Below, piece after piece: positions 17,441-26,325 of a stretch of 64,000 bases of DNA. The stretch comes from CAYTAP01 sp964435775 (GTDB lineage: Bacteria; Planctomycetota; Phycisphaerae; Tepidisphaerales; Tepidisphaeraceae). The notes below the pieces were generated by a model that ran no database searches, was not told where the DNA came from, and saw only the letters and a list, made by a program, of their open reading frames with translations. The DNA lies in assembly GCA_964435775.1 (NCBI GenBank), contig CAYTAP010000001.1, forward strand, positions 1 through 64,000. Reading direction: 5' to 3'. The stretch's first letter is position 1. Each line of letters begins with the position of its first letter. A program made the position numbers and the translations under genes.

Positions 17441-17481
17441 ACCCCCTCTCCCGGTACTCCGGGGGAGGGTTGGGGAGGGGG
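17441..17481. repeat. CCCTCTCCC/GGGAGGG inverted repeat
   Basis: ACCCCCTCTCCCGGTACTCC followed by GGGGGAGGGTTGGGGAGGGG forms a GC-rich hairpin. The type is widespread between bacterial genes. It sits between the S1 terminator and the convergent polX stop. Confidence 0.7.
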
Positions 17482-17565
17482 TCTTGTCTTCCGGTGCAAC
17501 CAGTCGCGTGATTCACGGCGGATTCGTATTGGCCGGAACTGCCGAGGGGATTCCGCGGGTCACGT

Positions 17566-19350
17566 TCAGGCGTTGCGCTTGGCGTCGATGAACTTGCGGA
17601 GTTGGGCGAGCGGCAGGCAGTTGATCACGTTTTTCTTTTCAACCCATCCGCGCCTGGCGGTTCGAATACCCAGGCCAATTCCATCGAGGCCTTCCGTGCT
17701 GTGCGCGTCGGTGCCGATCGAGAGCATGACGCCCTGCTCGATCGCGCCGCGGGCGTTGGTGGCGCTCAAGTCGAGTCTCGGCCAACTGGCGTTGATTTCC
17801 AGGGCGGTGCCGGTCTGGGCGGCGGCAGGGAAGATGCGCGAGAAATCGAGCGGCAGGCCGGCGCGTCGGCCGATGTAGCGTCCCGTGGGATGGCCGATCA
17901 CGGTGACATATCGATTTTCGATCGCTCGCACGAGACGGTCGGTCGCCTTCTTTTCATCCTGGCTGAGGGACGCATGGGGGCTGGCGATCACCACATCGAG
18001 CTCAGCGAGAACCGCATCCTCATAATCCATTTTCCCATCGACGAGGATATCCACCTCGGAACCGGCCAAGAGCGTGATCTGCCCCTTCACGCGCTCGGCC
18101 ACATGGCGAATGGCTTTGATGTGCTTGTGAAGCGCCGCGACGCTCAACCCCTTGGCGATCACCTGGCTTTTGGAATGATCCGTGATGGCGATGTATTCGT
18201 AACCCAGTGCCGCGGCGGCCTCGGCCATTTGTTCGATGCTCGCATTGCCATCGGAGGCGGTGGTGTGCATGTGCAGATCGCCGCGAAGGTCGGCGCGGAC
18301 GATCAATGTAGGAAGTTTGTTGGTTTGCGCGGCGTCCACTTCGCCACGTCCTTCACGAAGTTCCGGCTCGACATATGCCAGCCCCAGCTTTTCATAAATG
18401 TCCTGCTCGGTGCGGCTGGCGAGCGGCTTGGCCGAGGGAGCGTGCCCGGGCTTTTTCTTCTCCGCCTTTTCGTATGCCTTGATGGAATACAGCCCCCATT
18501 CATTGAGCGTCATGTCTTTGGCCTGCGCGAGCGTGCGGATTTCGACGCTGTGTTCCTTTGACCCCGTGAAATAAAGCAACGCCGCGCCGAAATTGACCTC
18601 AGGGACGATCCGCAGATCAACCTGCAAACCGTCTTTGGTCACGATGCTCGCCTTGGTGCCGCCTTGGCCGAGGATGCGATCGACTTCCGGGAAGGCGACA
18701 AAGGCGGCGGAAACGGCCTCGCCATCATCGGCATCATCGACCGCGCAGAGGAGATCGACATCCCCCACCGTTTCCCGCCAGCGTCGGAGGCTGCCGGCGA
18801 TTTCCGCGTGCTTCACCTGCGGCAATTTACGGACTTGCTCAACGAGCGAATGGGCGATGGGCAACGCCTCCACAAGCCCCTTGCGTTCCCCGGCTTGGGC
18901 ACGAAAGGCAATTCCTTGCTTGATCGAAGCAATTTTCTTTTCGCCAATCCCCTTCAGCCCGGCCAGCTTGCCGGTGTCGATCGCCTGGCTGAGTTGTTCA
19001 ATCGAGGTGATGCCGCGCTCGTGCCAGAGGAGTCGCACCGTTTTCGGCCCGAGGCCGGGGATTTGCAGCATCGGGAGCAGCCCGGCGGGAATGCTCGCCA
19101 GAAGCTCGTCGTATTCGTGGGTGTGGCCGGTGGAAATGAACTCGCGAATGATGTCGCGGCTGGAATCGCCGATCCCGTCAATGTCCTCAAGCGTGCCATT
19201 ATCATACGCCTGCTTCACGTCGATCGTGTGATCCTCAAGCACTCGCGCGACGCGCTGAAAGGCAATCACTCTAAAGGCGTTTGCGCCCGACAATTCCAGC
19301 AGGGAGGCGAAGGAACTGAATAATTCCGATAGGTCGTCATTGAGGGACAT
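17566..19350 (-). CDS. polX: DNA polymerase/3'-5' exonuclease PolX with PHP domain
   Basis: A 594-residue family X repair polymerase that fills short gaps and, through its PHP domain, trims 3' ends. The N-terminal 8-kDa region and helix-hairpin-helix segments (IPGLGPKTVRLLWHERGI, LKGIGEKKIASIKQGI) come first. The palm follows, with AGSLRRWRETVGDVDLLCAV carrying the catalytic Asp-x-Asp. The C-terminal PHP nuclease has DLHMHTTASDG, AITDHS, GSEVDIL, IGHPTGR and IGTDAHS. The start at 19350 is favoured by a TATGAT seven bases upstream; ATGs at 19359 and 19362 are alternatives. It is a lone gene. Confidence 0.93.
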   Translation of the reverse strand: MSLNDDLSELFSSFASLLELSGANAFRVIAFQRVARVLEDHTIDVKQAYDNGTLEDIDGIGDSSRDIIREFISTGHTHEYDELLASIPAGLLPMLQIPGLGPKTVRLLWHERGITSIEQLSQAIDTGKLAGLKGIGEKKIASIKQGIAFRAQAGERKGLVEALPIAHSLVEQVRKLPQVKHAEIAGSLRRWRETVGDVDLLCAVDDADDGEAVSAAFVAFPEVDRILGQGGTKASIVTKDGLQVDLRIVPEVNFGAALLYFTGSKEHSVEIRTLAQAKDMTLNEWGLYSIKAYEKAEKKKPGHAPSAKPLASRTEQDIYEKLGLAYVEPELREGRGEVDAAQTNKLPTLIVRADLRGDLHMHTTASDGNASIEQMAEAAAALGYEYIAITDHSKSQVIAKGLSVAALHKHIKAIRHVAERVKGQITLLAGSEVDILVDGKMDYEDAVLAELDVVIASPHASLSQDEKKATDRLVRAIENRYVTVIGHPTGRYIGRRAGLPLDFSRIFPAAAQTGTALEINASWPRLDLSATNARGAIEQGVMLSIGTDAHSTEGLDGIGLGIRTARRGWVEKKNVINCLPLAQLRKFIDAKRNA

Positions 19351-19357
19351 GCCGGCC

Positions 19358-19363
19358 ATCATA
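19358..19363 (-). promoter_or_regulatory. -10-like hexamer near the polX start
   Basis: On the minus strand TATGAT ends seven bases before the ATG at 19350, with no Shine-Dalgarno in between. It is consistent with a leaderless or nearly leaderless mRNA. Confidence 0.4.
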
Positions 19364-19461
19364 CTCGTCGAGGGCGGAATTCGGACATGCAGAAGTCTCA
19401 ATGCGCGGAGTCTGGGGCCAGCTAATATGTGTGGCCTGGCACGCGGCACTGATGGAAATTG

Positions 19462-19509
19462 GAGGGCGTTGCTCCCGCAACGCCGCGGCGTCGCGGGAGC
19501 GACGCCCTC
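19462..19509. repeat. 48-bp near-perfect palindrome without loop
   Basis: The left arm begins GAGGGCGTTGCTCCCGCAAC (19462-19485). The right arm (19486-19509) is its reverse complement with two compensating-type differences (T/C and A/G). It lies between the polX start and the convergent-side end of the acetyltransferase gene. Confidence 0.85.
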
Positions 19510-19540
19510 TATTCACGCGCATCGACCATGTTCATCCAAC

Positions 19541-20647
19541 TCACTGACGACGTAGTGTCAGTCGGGTGAGGGAACGTCGGACGGCGCCGAGTTTGAACTT
19601 GTAGTCCTCCTCGCCGCGGAGGAAGTCGTAGATGGTGGCGCCGTTGTCGATGGCTCGGTGGATGGACAATGCGATGGCGACGACGCCGGGGCTCCATTCC
19701 TTGCGGGTGGTGTCGAAACCGCTGTTGTAGAGCATCGGGCCATGCTCGCCGGGGGATTCGAGCAGACAGGCGGTGGGTTCATCGTTGATCATGAGGGTTG
19801 ACAGTTGCATCCGGCCACGCCGGATCAGTTCCGGGCCGGCGCAGCGTACGATCGGGCCAAGGACCTGGCGAACATCCACCGCCTTCTGCCCGCCGCGATG
19901 CTGCATGAGGTGGACGAAGCGTTGCAGCATGGGACTGACTCGCTCTCCCTCGGCCACAACGAGATGGGCATTCCCCTTTGTTTCAGCTTTATGGATTTTG
20001 CGGCGCAGCTCCTTGCGCTCGTGGGTGTGCAACCGGCTGAGCCACTGGTCCATCGTCGCAGGCAGGGGTACATACGGGACGCTTTCGATGACGGTTTGGT
20101 TAACGACGAAGCCGGCTTGCCTGGCCAGCGGTGGGAGCACAGTGGAGATGGCGGCATCGTCGCGGACGTTGTGAAAGGCGGCGGCGTGGGTGCGGCGGTC
20201 CCACATGTCACTGAGAAGCTTGAGGATGCACTGCCACGCCTCGACGCGGGCGGCCGGGAGAATGAGCGGATCGAGATAGTCCGTGATCGTGGGTGCGGGG
20301 ACTTCCAATCCGATTTGCCGTTTGTGGTGCAGTGGCAGCGCGGCGACCAGACGCGTCCCTTGGCGCACGAGGATCAAGCGCAACCGGCCGGCGCTGGGCA
20401 AATGACGCCAGACGCATTCCTGCCAGAGCGGACAATGGAAGACGGTGGCCGAGGGCACCAAGCGCGACAGTTCATCCCATTCGGCGAGAAGCGTGCGGTC
20501 GGTCGGCCAGACGGTGAGGCATTCGGCGGTCACACCATTGAGGCGCACGGGCTCGACAATGGATGTGGCGCTGCCGGCGGCGGACAATCCGCGTTCGAAG
20601 AGCACGCGGTAGAGGTCCGCAAGGCTTCCGGCAACGACTCCGCCCAT
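19541..20647 (-). CDS. CelD/BcsL-type GNAT acetyltransferase
   Basis: A 368-residue protein of the CelD/BcsL (Acetyltransf_6) family, FemAB-like tandem GNAT proteins often found with exopolysaccharide genes. Visible features: a double-domain length, the N-terminal segment TLLAEWDELSRLVPSATVFHCPLWQECVWRH, the basic helix HTHERKELRRKIHKAE, and the second-domain core STLMINDEPTACLLESPGEHGPMLYNSGFDTTRKEWSPGVVAI followed by the hallmark IYDFLRGEEDYKFKLG. The acceptor is unknown. It is divergent from dnaE with about 190 bases between starts. Assignment to the family is firm. Confidence 0.87.
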   Translation of the reverse strand: MGGVVAGSLADLYRVLFERGLSAAGSATSIVEPVRLNGVTAECLTVWPTDRTLLAEWDELSRLVPSATVFHCPLWQECVWRHLPSAGRLRLILVRQGTRLVAALPLHHKRQIGLEVPAPTITDYLDPLILPAARVEAWQCILKLLSDMWDRRTHAAAFHNVRDDAAISTVLPPLARQAGFVVNQTVIESVPYVPLPATMDQWLSRLHTHERKELRRKIHKAETKGNAHLVVAEGERVSPMLQRFVHLMQHRGGQKAVDVRQVLGPIVRCAGPELIRRGRMQLSTLMINDEPTACLLESPGEHGPMLYNSGFDTTRKEWSPGVVAIALSIHRAIDNGATIYDFLRGEEDYKFKLGAVRRSLTRLTLRRQ

Positions 20648-20837
20648 AATACCCGCCGCGTGTGTCAGAAAATCGTCTCGTGGTAAATCCCGGATGGCTT
20701 CACATCACCATTATCGGCGTCCAAACAGCGACCCTTAACGGGCGCTTTGTGGGGTTGTCGCGGAGGTGGTATAAGCCGATGGCTTGGCCGGTCAAGGCGG
20801 CTACAATCCATCGCTCTTACAGAATGGGACTTCGCCG

Positions 20838-23800
20838 ATGTCATTCGTCCACCTCCACGTCCACACACATTATTCCCTGCTGGATGGTGCTTGCAAAGTG
20901 CCGCAGCTTGTCAGCCGGGTGAAGTCGCTGGGGATGGATGCGTGTGCGATCACCGATCACGGGTGCATGTTCGGGGTGGTGGAGTTTTTCGCGGAGTGCA
21001 AAAAACAGGGAATCAAGCCGATCCTGGGGATGGAGGCGTACATGGCGCCGGGGGACCGGCGGGATCGGACGACCGCGCACGGGGAAAGCGCGTATCACCT
21101 GCTGCTTTTGGCGCAGGACCTGGAGGGGTACAAAAATCTGATCAAGCTTTCATCGCTGGCGTACAGGGAGGGGTTTTATTACAAGCCGCGGATCGACAAG
21201 GAAATCCTCCGTGAGTTTTCCAAGGGCCTCATCGGCACGAGCGCGTGTCTGGGCGGGGAAGTCTGCTCGGCGTTCATGAAGCGGGATGGGAAGGCGGCGA
21301 GATCGGTCGCGGAAACGTACGTCGATATTTTTGGGCCGGATCGGTTTTATATCGAGGTGCAGAAGCAGGGGTTGAAAGAACAGGACATGTGCAACCCCGA
21401 GCTGGCGGACCTGGGCAAGAAGCTGGGGGTGGGGTTGGTCGCCACCAACGATGTCCATTTCCTGAACAAGGAGGATCATCATGCGCACGATGTGCTCTGC
21501 TGCATCTCAATGGGTCGGTTGGTCAATGATGAGAATCGGCTGAAATATCCCTCGGAATTGTACCTGAAAAGCCCGGAGGAAATGCGCGTCGCCGGATTGA
21601 ATCAGTGGGATCAGGCGTTGGAGAACACGGGGAGGATCGCCGCCAGTTGCAATCTCGATCTCGATTTTTCAGGGCGGCATGCGCCGGTGTATCACGTTCC
21701 GAAGGAGAAGATCAACACCAAGGCGGTCTTCCCCAGCGCGCCGATGCCGGCGGAGCAGATGAAGGAGGATGAGCGGTATCTCCGTCAGCTTTGCGAAGAG
21801 GGCCTGGTGTGGCGGTATGGATCGGCCGACATCGCGCCGGAGATACGCGCACGGCTGGAGCATGAGCTGAAGATCATCTGCATGAAGAACTTCTGCTCGT
21901 ACTTTTTGATCGTATGGGACTTCTGCAATTATGCCCGCGACAACGGCATTCCCGTGGGGGCGAGGGGTTCGGGCGTGGGGACGATGGTGGGATATCTGCT
22001 CGGGCTCTGCAACGTCGATCCGCTGCGCTACAACCTGCTGTTCGAGCGGTTCATGGACCCCAGCCGCAACGAGATGCCCGATATCGATATCGACATCTGC
22101 CAGGATGGACGGCAGCGCGTCATTGAATATGTCCGCGAGAAATACGGCCACGTCGCGCAGATCATCACCTTCGGCACGCTGGCGGCGAAGGCGGCGTGCA
22201 AGGATGTCGGGCGCGTACTCGGCGTGCCGCTGAGCGAGATCGACAAGCTGACCAAGCTGATTCCCGGCACGCCGGGGATGACGCTCGACAAGGCGATGAA
22301 GCAGAACCCGGAGTTGGCTGAACTGTATCAGTCCAATCCCACGATCCAGGAAGTGATCGACCTGGCGCGGAAGCTCGAGGGGTTGTGTCGCAACGCCGGG
22401 TGCCATGCGGCCGGGGTGATCATCGCGGATCAGCCGCTGGATGATGTCGTGCCGCTGTACAAGGACAAGGACGACAACATCCTCACGCAGTTTGAAGGGC
22501 CGATCGCGGAAAAATGCGGGCTGCTCAAAATGGACTTTCTCGGGCTGCGGACACTTTCAACGCTGACCCGCGCCGTCAACCTCGTCAAGCAGACGCGGGG
22601 TATCGACATTGACCTGGAAAAAGTGAATCTGTCGGATTCGGCGGTGTTTCAACTGTTTCAACGCGGCGAAACGCGCGGTGTGTTTCAGTTTGAATCCGGC
22701 GGCATGCAGGATTTGCTCATGAAGATGGCGCCGGATCGGGTGGAGGATCTGATCGCCGCCAACGCGCTGTATCGCCCCGGTCCGATGGAACTGATTCCAA
22801 CCTATTGCAACCGCAAGCACGGACGTGAGGCGGTGCCGCAGGTCCATCCGATCATGGATGAAATCCTGGCCGAGACGTACGGGATCATGGTCTATCAGGA
22901 ACAGGTGATGCAGATCTTCAATCAGCTCGGCGGGATCGAGTTGAGCAACGCGTACAAACTGATCAAGGCAATCAGCAAGAAGCATGTCGATGTCATCGCC
23001 AAGTTCAAGCCACAGTTCATCGAGGGGACAATGGGCAAGGGCGTGGGGAAGGAAAAGGCGGAGGAGATTTTCGACCTCATCCTGCGCTTCGGCGGGTATG
23101 GCTTCAATAAATCCCACTCGACGCGTTACGCGATCGTCGCGTACCAGACGGCGTACATGAAGGTGTATCACCCCGTTGAATACATGGCGGCGCTGTTGAC
23201 GTATGAAATGGGCTCCACCGAGAAGGTCGTGGAATACATCGAGGAATGTCGGCGCATGGCCCTTCTGGACGGGACACGGGGGATCGAGGTGTTGCCGCCG
23301 GATGTGAATGCGTCGCAGACGGATTTCACGCCGGTGTATGTCGATCAGGAGGCGCCCAAGCGCAAGCGAGGCAAGGCGGCGAAAGCATCGGGGGAAAAGC
23401 GGGGCGTCATTCGCTTTGGGCTGGCGGCGGTGCGCGGCGTGGGAACCATGGCGGACGATGGAATGATTGCCGAGCGGCAGGGCAAGGGGCCGTTCAGGAG
23501 CCTGTATGATTTCTGCGAGCGCGTCGATTCACGCCTGGTCACCCGCGCGACGCTGGAGGCGCTGATCAAGTGCGGTGCGTTCAGTTCGATCAACCCCAAG
23601 CGCGCCCCCCTGCTCAATGCGATGGAACGCGCGGTGGAGATGGGCCAGCAATTCCAAAACGACCGTAGATCCGGGCAACTCAACATGTTCGGCGGCCAGG
23701 ACAGCACCGCATCCAGCGCCGCCGGCGCAAGCCTGCCCGACATGGAGGAATTGCCCAACGCAGAATTATTGAAGTTTGAAAAGGAACTGCTCGGCTTTTA

Positions 23801-24566
23801 CATCACAAGCCATCCGCTGACCGAACATCAATCGACGATCGGCCGCTATACGACCGTCGGCACGCAGGAGGCATCAGCCTGCCAGGAGGGGGTGGAGGTG
23901 ACGATAGGCGGGATGGTCAGTCGGGTGAAAAAGACGATCACCAAGAACGGGCGCAGCGCCGGAATGGCGATGGCGATGATCACACTGGAGGATCTTGAGG
24001 GATCGATCGACGGGGTGCTGTTCGCGGAAACGTTTGCGGAGGTCAATGCGAAACATCCCGGCGCGATCGCCTCGGAGAGCATCGTCTTCATCAAGGGGAA
24101 GCTGGACAAGCGGCGTGAGGCGCCGAGCGTCGTCGTCAACGAGGTGATCCCGGTTGATGCGGCGGTGGAACGACTGACGACCGGCCTGCTCGTGCATCTG
24201 GACCGCCAGAGGCATTCGGCGGACACGATCAGCCAGTTGAAGCCGATTCTGGGTCAATACGCCGGACGGCTGCCGGTCTATATGGAAGTGGCGATGCCCG
24301 ACCAGCAAAGGGTGATCGTCAAGGTCAACGGTGACGGGGGCATTCGAGCGTCGGCGGACCTGGTGGGCGATATAGACCGTTTAATCGGCAACGGCGCTGC
24401 TGAATTAACAGGAGCGGGCACCCGGCGGGTGAAAAGACTTCAACAAAGGCAATTATTTGTTGAATCGGCCTCCTCCGTCGTGGAGGATGAAGCATTGGCG
24501 ATGGACGGGGTGGAGATGTCGGACAGCGATCCCGACGAAGACGCAGCCATCAGCAATCTGCAGTGA
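20838..24566 (+). CDS. dnaE: DNA polymerase III alpha subunit
   Basis: A 1242-residue C-family replicative polymerase. The N-terminal PHP domain is intact (HLHVHTHYSLLDGACK, AITDHGCMFG). The polymerase core has GARGSGVGTMVGYLLGLCNVDPL and PDIDIDICQDGR carrying the catalytic aspartates, then the fingers and HhH region (EKCGLLKMDFLGLRTLS). A C-terminal OB domain (VTIGGMVSRVKKTITKNGR) and a tail domain follow. Spacing is typical of DnaE1. The ATG at 20838 gives the family N-terminus MSFVHLHVH. TACAAT at 20802-20807 is a possible -10. An Arg/Lys-rich insertion (APKRKRGKAAKASGEKR) is lineage-specific. It stands alone, upstream of hemolysin III. Confidence 0.96.
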   Translation: MSFVHLHVHTHYSLLDGACKVPQLVSRVKSLGMDACAITDHGCMFGVVEFFAECKKQGIKPILGMEAYMAPGDRRDRTTAHGESAYHLLLLAQDLEGYKNLIKLSSLAYREGFYYKPRIDKEILREFSKGLIGTSACLGGEVCSAFMKRDGKAARSVAETYVDIFGPDRFYIEVQKQGLKEQDMCNPELADLGKKLGVGLVATNDVHFLNKEDHHAHDVLCCISMGRLVNDENRLKYPSELYLKSPEEMRVAGLNQWDQALENTGRIAASCNLDLDFSGRHAPVYHVPKEKINTKAVFPSAPMPAEQMKEDERYLRQLCEEGLVWRYGSADIAPEIRARLEHELKIICMKNFCSYFLIVWDFCNYARDNGIPVGARGSGVGTMVGYLLGLCNVDPLRYNLLFERFMDPSRNEMPDIDIDICQDGRQRVIEYVREKYGHVAQIITFGTLAAKAACKDVGRVLGVPLSEIDKLTKLIPGTPGMTLDKAMKQNPELAELYQSNPTIQEVIDLARKLEGLCRNAGCHAAGVIIADQPLDDVVPLYKDKDDNILTQFEGPIAEKCGLLKMDFLGLRTLSTLTRAVNLVKQTRGIDIDLEKVNLSDSAVFQLFQRGETRGVFQFESGGMQDLLMKMAPDRVEDLIAANALYRPGPMELIPTYCNRKHGREAVPQVHPIMDEILAETYGIMVYQEQVMQIFNQLGGIELSNAYKLIKAISKKHVDVIAKFKPQFIEGTMGKGVGKEKAEEIFDLILRFGGYGFNKSHSTRYAIVAYQTAYMKVYHPVEYMAALLTYEMGSTEKVVEYIEECRRMALLDGTRGIEVLPPDVNASQTDFTPVYVDQEAPKRKRGKAAKASGEKRGVIRFGLAAVRGVGTMADDGMIAERQGKGPFRSLYDFCERVDSRLVTRATLEALIKCGAFSSINPKRAPLLNAMERAVEMGQQFQNDRRSGQLNMFGGQDSTASSAAGASLPDMEELPNAELLKFEKELLGFYITSHPLTEHQSTIGRYTTVGTQEASACQEGVEVTIGGMVSRVKKTITKNGRSAGMAMAMITLEDLEGSIDGVLFAETFAEVNAKHPGAIASESIVFIKGKLDKRREAPSVVVNEVIPVDAAVERLTTGLLVHLDRQRHSADTISQLKPILGQYAGRLPVYMEVAMPDQQRVIVKVNGDGGIRASADLVGDIDRLIGNGAAELTGAGTRRVKRLQQRQLFVESASSVVEDEALAMDGVEMSDSDPDEDAAISNLQ

Positions 24567-24601
24567 CGCGTATTGCGCATAGGGAAGGCGGGTCGTGACC
24601 G

Positions 24602-25285
24602 ATGACAATTCCGGAACCTGTGTTTGAGTATGGCTTGGAAAAGAGGATGCCATCGCGCCGCGCCAATCAGGAAAGCTTTGCCGAGGAGTGCGCCAATGTG
24701 ATTACCCACGGAATCGGCGCGGCGATGGCGGTCGCGGGATTGGTGGCGCTGGTGCTGATGTCGGCCAGCCAGGCGAATCCGTATCGCATTATCAGCTTCA
24801 GCGTCTATGGCGCGACGCTGGTGCTCCTTTACCTGGCGTCCACCTGCTATCACGCCTGCGGCAATCAGCGTGTCAAGAATCACCTGCTTCGCTTTGATTA
24901 TGCGTCAATTTACCTTTTGATCGCCGGTACTTACACGCCTTTCACGCTCATCACCCTGCGCGGGCCGTGGGGATGGAGCCTGCTCATCACGATCTGGACG
25001 CTGGCCGTGCTTGGCATCGCCATCAAATCGATCGTGATGGATCGCTTTGTCCTGCTCTCGACCCTTCTCTATGTGCTGATGGGGTGGTTGTGCATGATCG
25101 CGGCCAAGCCGCTGTTCGAAAACCTGAGCACGGCGGGCGTGATCTGGCTGGTGGCCGGGGGGTTTGCGTACACCGCCGGCGTGGTCTTCTTTCTCTGGCG
25201 ACGACTTCCCTTCAACCACGCCATCTGGCATCTGTTTGTGCTGGCGGGGAGCATCTGTCACTTCTTTGCAATTTGCACCGTGTGA
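24602..25285 (+). CDS. Hemolysin III / YqfA family membrane protein (PAQR-like)
   Basis: A 227-residue, seven-helix protein of the hemolysin III family, related to eukaryotic PAQR receptors. The conserved metal-ligand motifs are present: EECANVITHGIG at the start, STCYHACGN after helix 2, and HAIWHLFVLAGSICHFFAI near the end, which supply the three histidines of the PAQR hydrolase-like site. Despite the name most members are not haemolysins. The start follows dnaE by 35 bases and has GGAAGGCGGG upstream, so it may be co-transcribed. It ends convergently with the cyclophilin gene. Confidence 0.9.
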   Translation: MTIPEPVFEYGLEKRMPSRRANQESFAEECANVITHGIGAAMAVAGLVALVLMSASQANPYRIISFSVYGATLVLLYLASTCYHACGNQRVKNHLLRFDYASIYLLIAGTYTPFTLITLRGPWGWSLLITIWTLAVLGIAIKSIVMDRFVLLSTLLYVLMGWLCMIAAKPLFENLSTAGVIWLVAGGFAYTAGVVFFLWRRLPFNHAIWHLFVLAGSICHFFAICTV

Positions 25286-25320
25286 GGCGAACGCCATCCG
25301 CGAGGATCATCCTTCACCGA

Positions 25321-25803
25321 TCACTTCTCGCTGATCGTCACGCTCTTGAGCGTATCGCCCTGTTTGATTGAATCGACGACGTCCTGGCCGCTGGTCACCT
25401 GCCCGAAGACGGTGTGCTTGCCGTCGAGCCAGTCGGTGACGATGTGGGTGATGAAGAACTGCGAGCCGTTGGTGTTGGGTCCGGCGTTGGCCATCGAGAG
25501 GCTGCCCCGCTGGTGCTTGTGGGGGTTGTTCTTGACTTCATCCTTGAACTGATATCCCGGGCCGCCGCGCCCGGTGCCGGTGGGGTCGCCACCCTGCACC
25601 ATGAAATCGTTGATGACGCGATGGAAGACGGTGCCGTCGTAAAAATGTTCCTTGGCGAGAAAGACGAAGTTGTTGACGGTATTGGGAGCATCCTTGGCGA
25701 AGAGGTCGCAAATGATCTCGCCACGACTGGTTTCAAACTTGACGCTGTACTGCCTGGCGGTGTCGATGCTCATCGCGGGGGCGGCGGAGTATTGCTTGGA
25801 CAT
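25321..25803 (-). CDS. Cyclophilin-type peptidyl-prolyl cis-trans isomerase
   Basis: A 160-residue single-domain cyclophilin without a signal peptide, so cytoplasmic. It catalyses proline isomerisation in folding proteins. Core motifs are [33 protein letters not shown] (with the catalytic Arg of FHRV), [18 protein letters not shown] and [11 protein letters not shown]. The substrate-pocket Trp found in human CypA is absent here, as in most bacterial forms. The start has AAGGAA upstream. It is monocistronic and convergent with hemolysin III. Confidence 0.93.
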   Translation of the reverse strand: MSKQYSAAPAMSIDTARQYSVKFETSRGEIICDLFAKDAPNTVNNFVFLAKEHFYDGTVFHRVINDFMVQGGDPTGTGRGGPGYQFKDEVKNNPHKHQRGSLSMANAGPNTNGSQFFITHIVTDWLDGKHTVFGQVTSGQDVVDSIKQGDTLKSVTISEK

Positions 25804-25922
25804 GGAACTTTCCTTCTCAGTGATTTAACAGCGGGCCACGGCACGGCGTGACCCAGGTGCTTTTAAGGATACTCATGACGACGCGTGCGGCAAGGCACAA
25901 TTCGACTTGATCGATTGGATAT

Positions 25923-26202
25923 TCAATCCGAACCCTTCTCCCGCATGCCATTGTGGAATCCGGGAATTTTCGATCCGGCATCGCTCAGCCACGCCACGGT
26001 TTTTTCGACGTCGGTGCAGCACATGAACACCTCCTGTGCCGTTCCGGTTCCGGTATAGATGCACTTTAGCCCTGTTGTTGTGGGGTATTGCACCTTGAAT
26101 GACGGAGGCGTCCTGCCCCGGCGGATGGTGATTCGGCCGGGTACGATGCGGGTGACGAATGGGCAATTTTTCATAATGAAATCAAGAATGGCATCCAGGC
26201 CC
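25923..26202 (-). CDS. Hypothetical protein, 5' end lost at the assembly gap (possibly DUF2103)
   Basis: The frame stays open upstream of the ATG at 26174 (GLDAILDFIMKNCPFVTRIV) and runs straight into the poly-C tract beside the first gap, so the N-terminus is missing. The visible 90 or so residues include TRIVPGRITIRRGRTPP, YPTTTGLKCIYTGTGTAQEVF and a C-terminal polar helix. The pattern 'IPGRI-R...GLK...AQEVFV' reminds me of the DUF2103 metal-binding family, but I hold this loosely. The gene is real as judged by codon use; function is unknown. Confidence 0.5.
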
Positions 26203-26287
26203 CCCCCCCCCCCCCCCCCTTCCCTTTTTCCCCCCCCCCTCTTCCCCCCCAGTTTTTTCTACCCGACGGGGGGGGGCNNNNNNNNNN
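26199..26287. other. Low-complexity C tracts and a 10-N scaffold gap
   Basis: A run of about 20 C, then alternating C and T tracts, then GGGGGGGC and ten N (26278-26287). The composition is unlike the flanks and looks like a sequencing or assembly artefact at a join. The true gap length is unknown. Confidence 0.9.
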
Positions 26288-26325
26288 CATGCGCCAGCGC
26301 GCCGCGGTCAGGCGGCCGCAGCGGA

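Noticed and set aside
26059..26325. Coding frame running through the poly-C tract and N run into the UPF0104 gene
   Set aside because: The product across the gap is poly-Pro and undefined residues, which is an artefact of the join.
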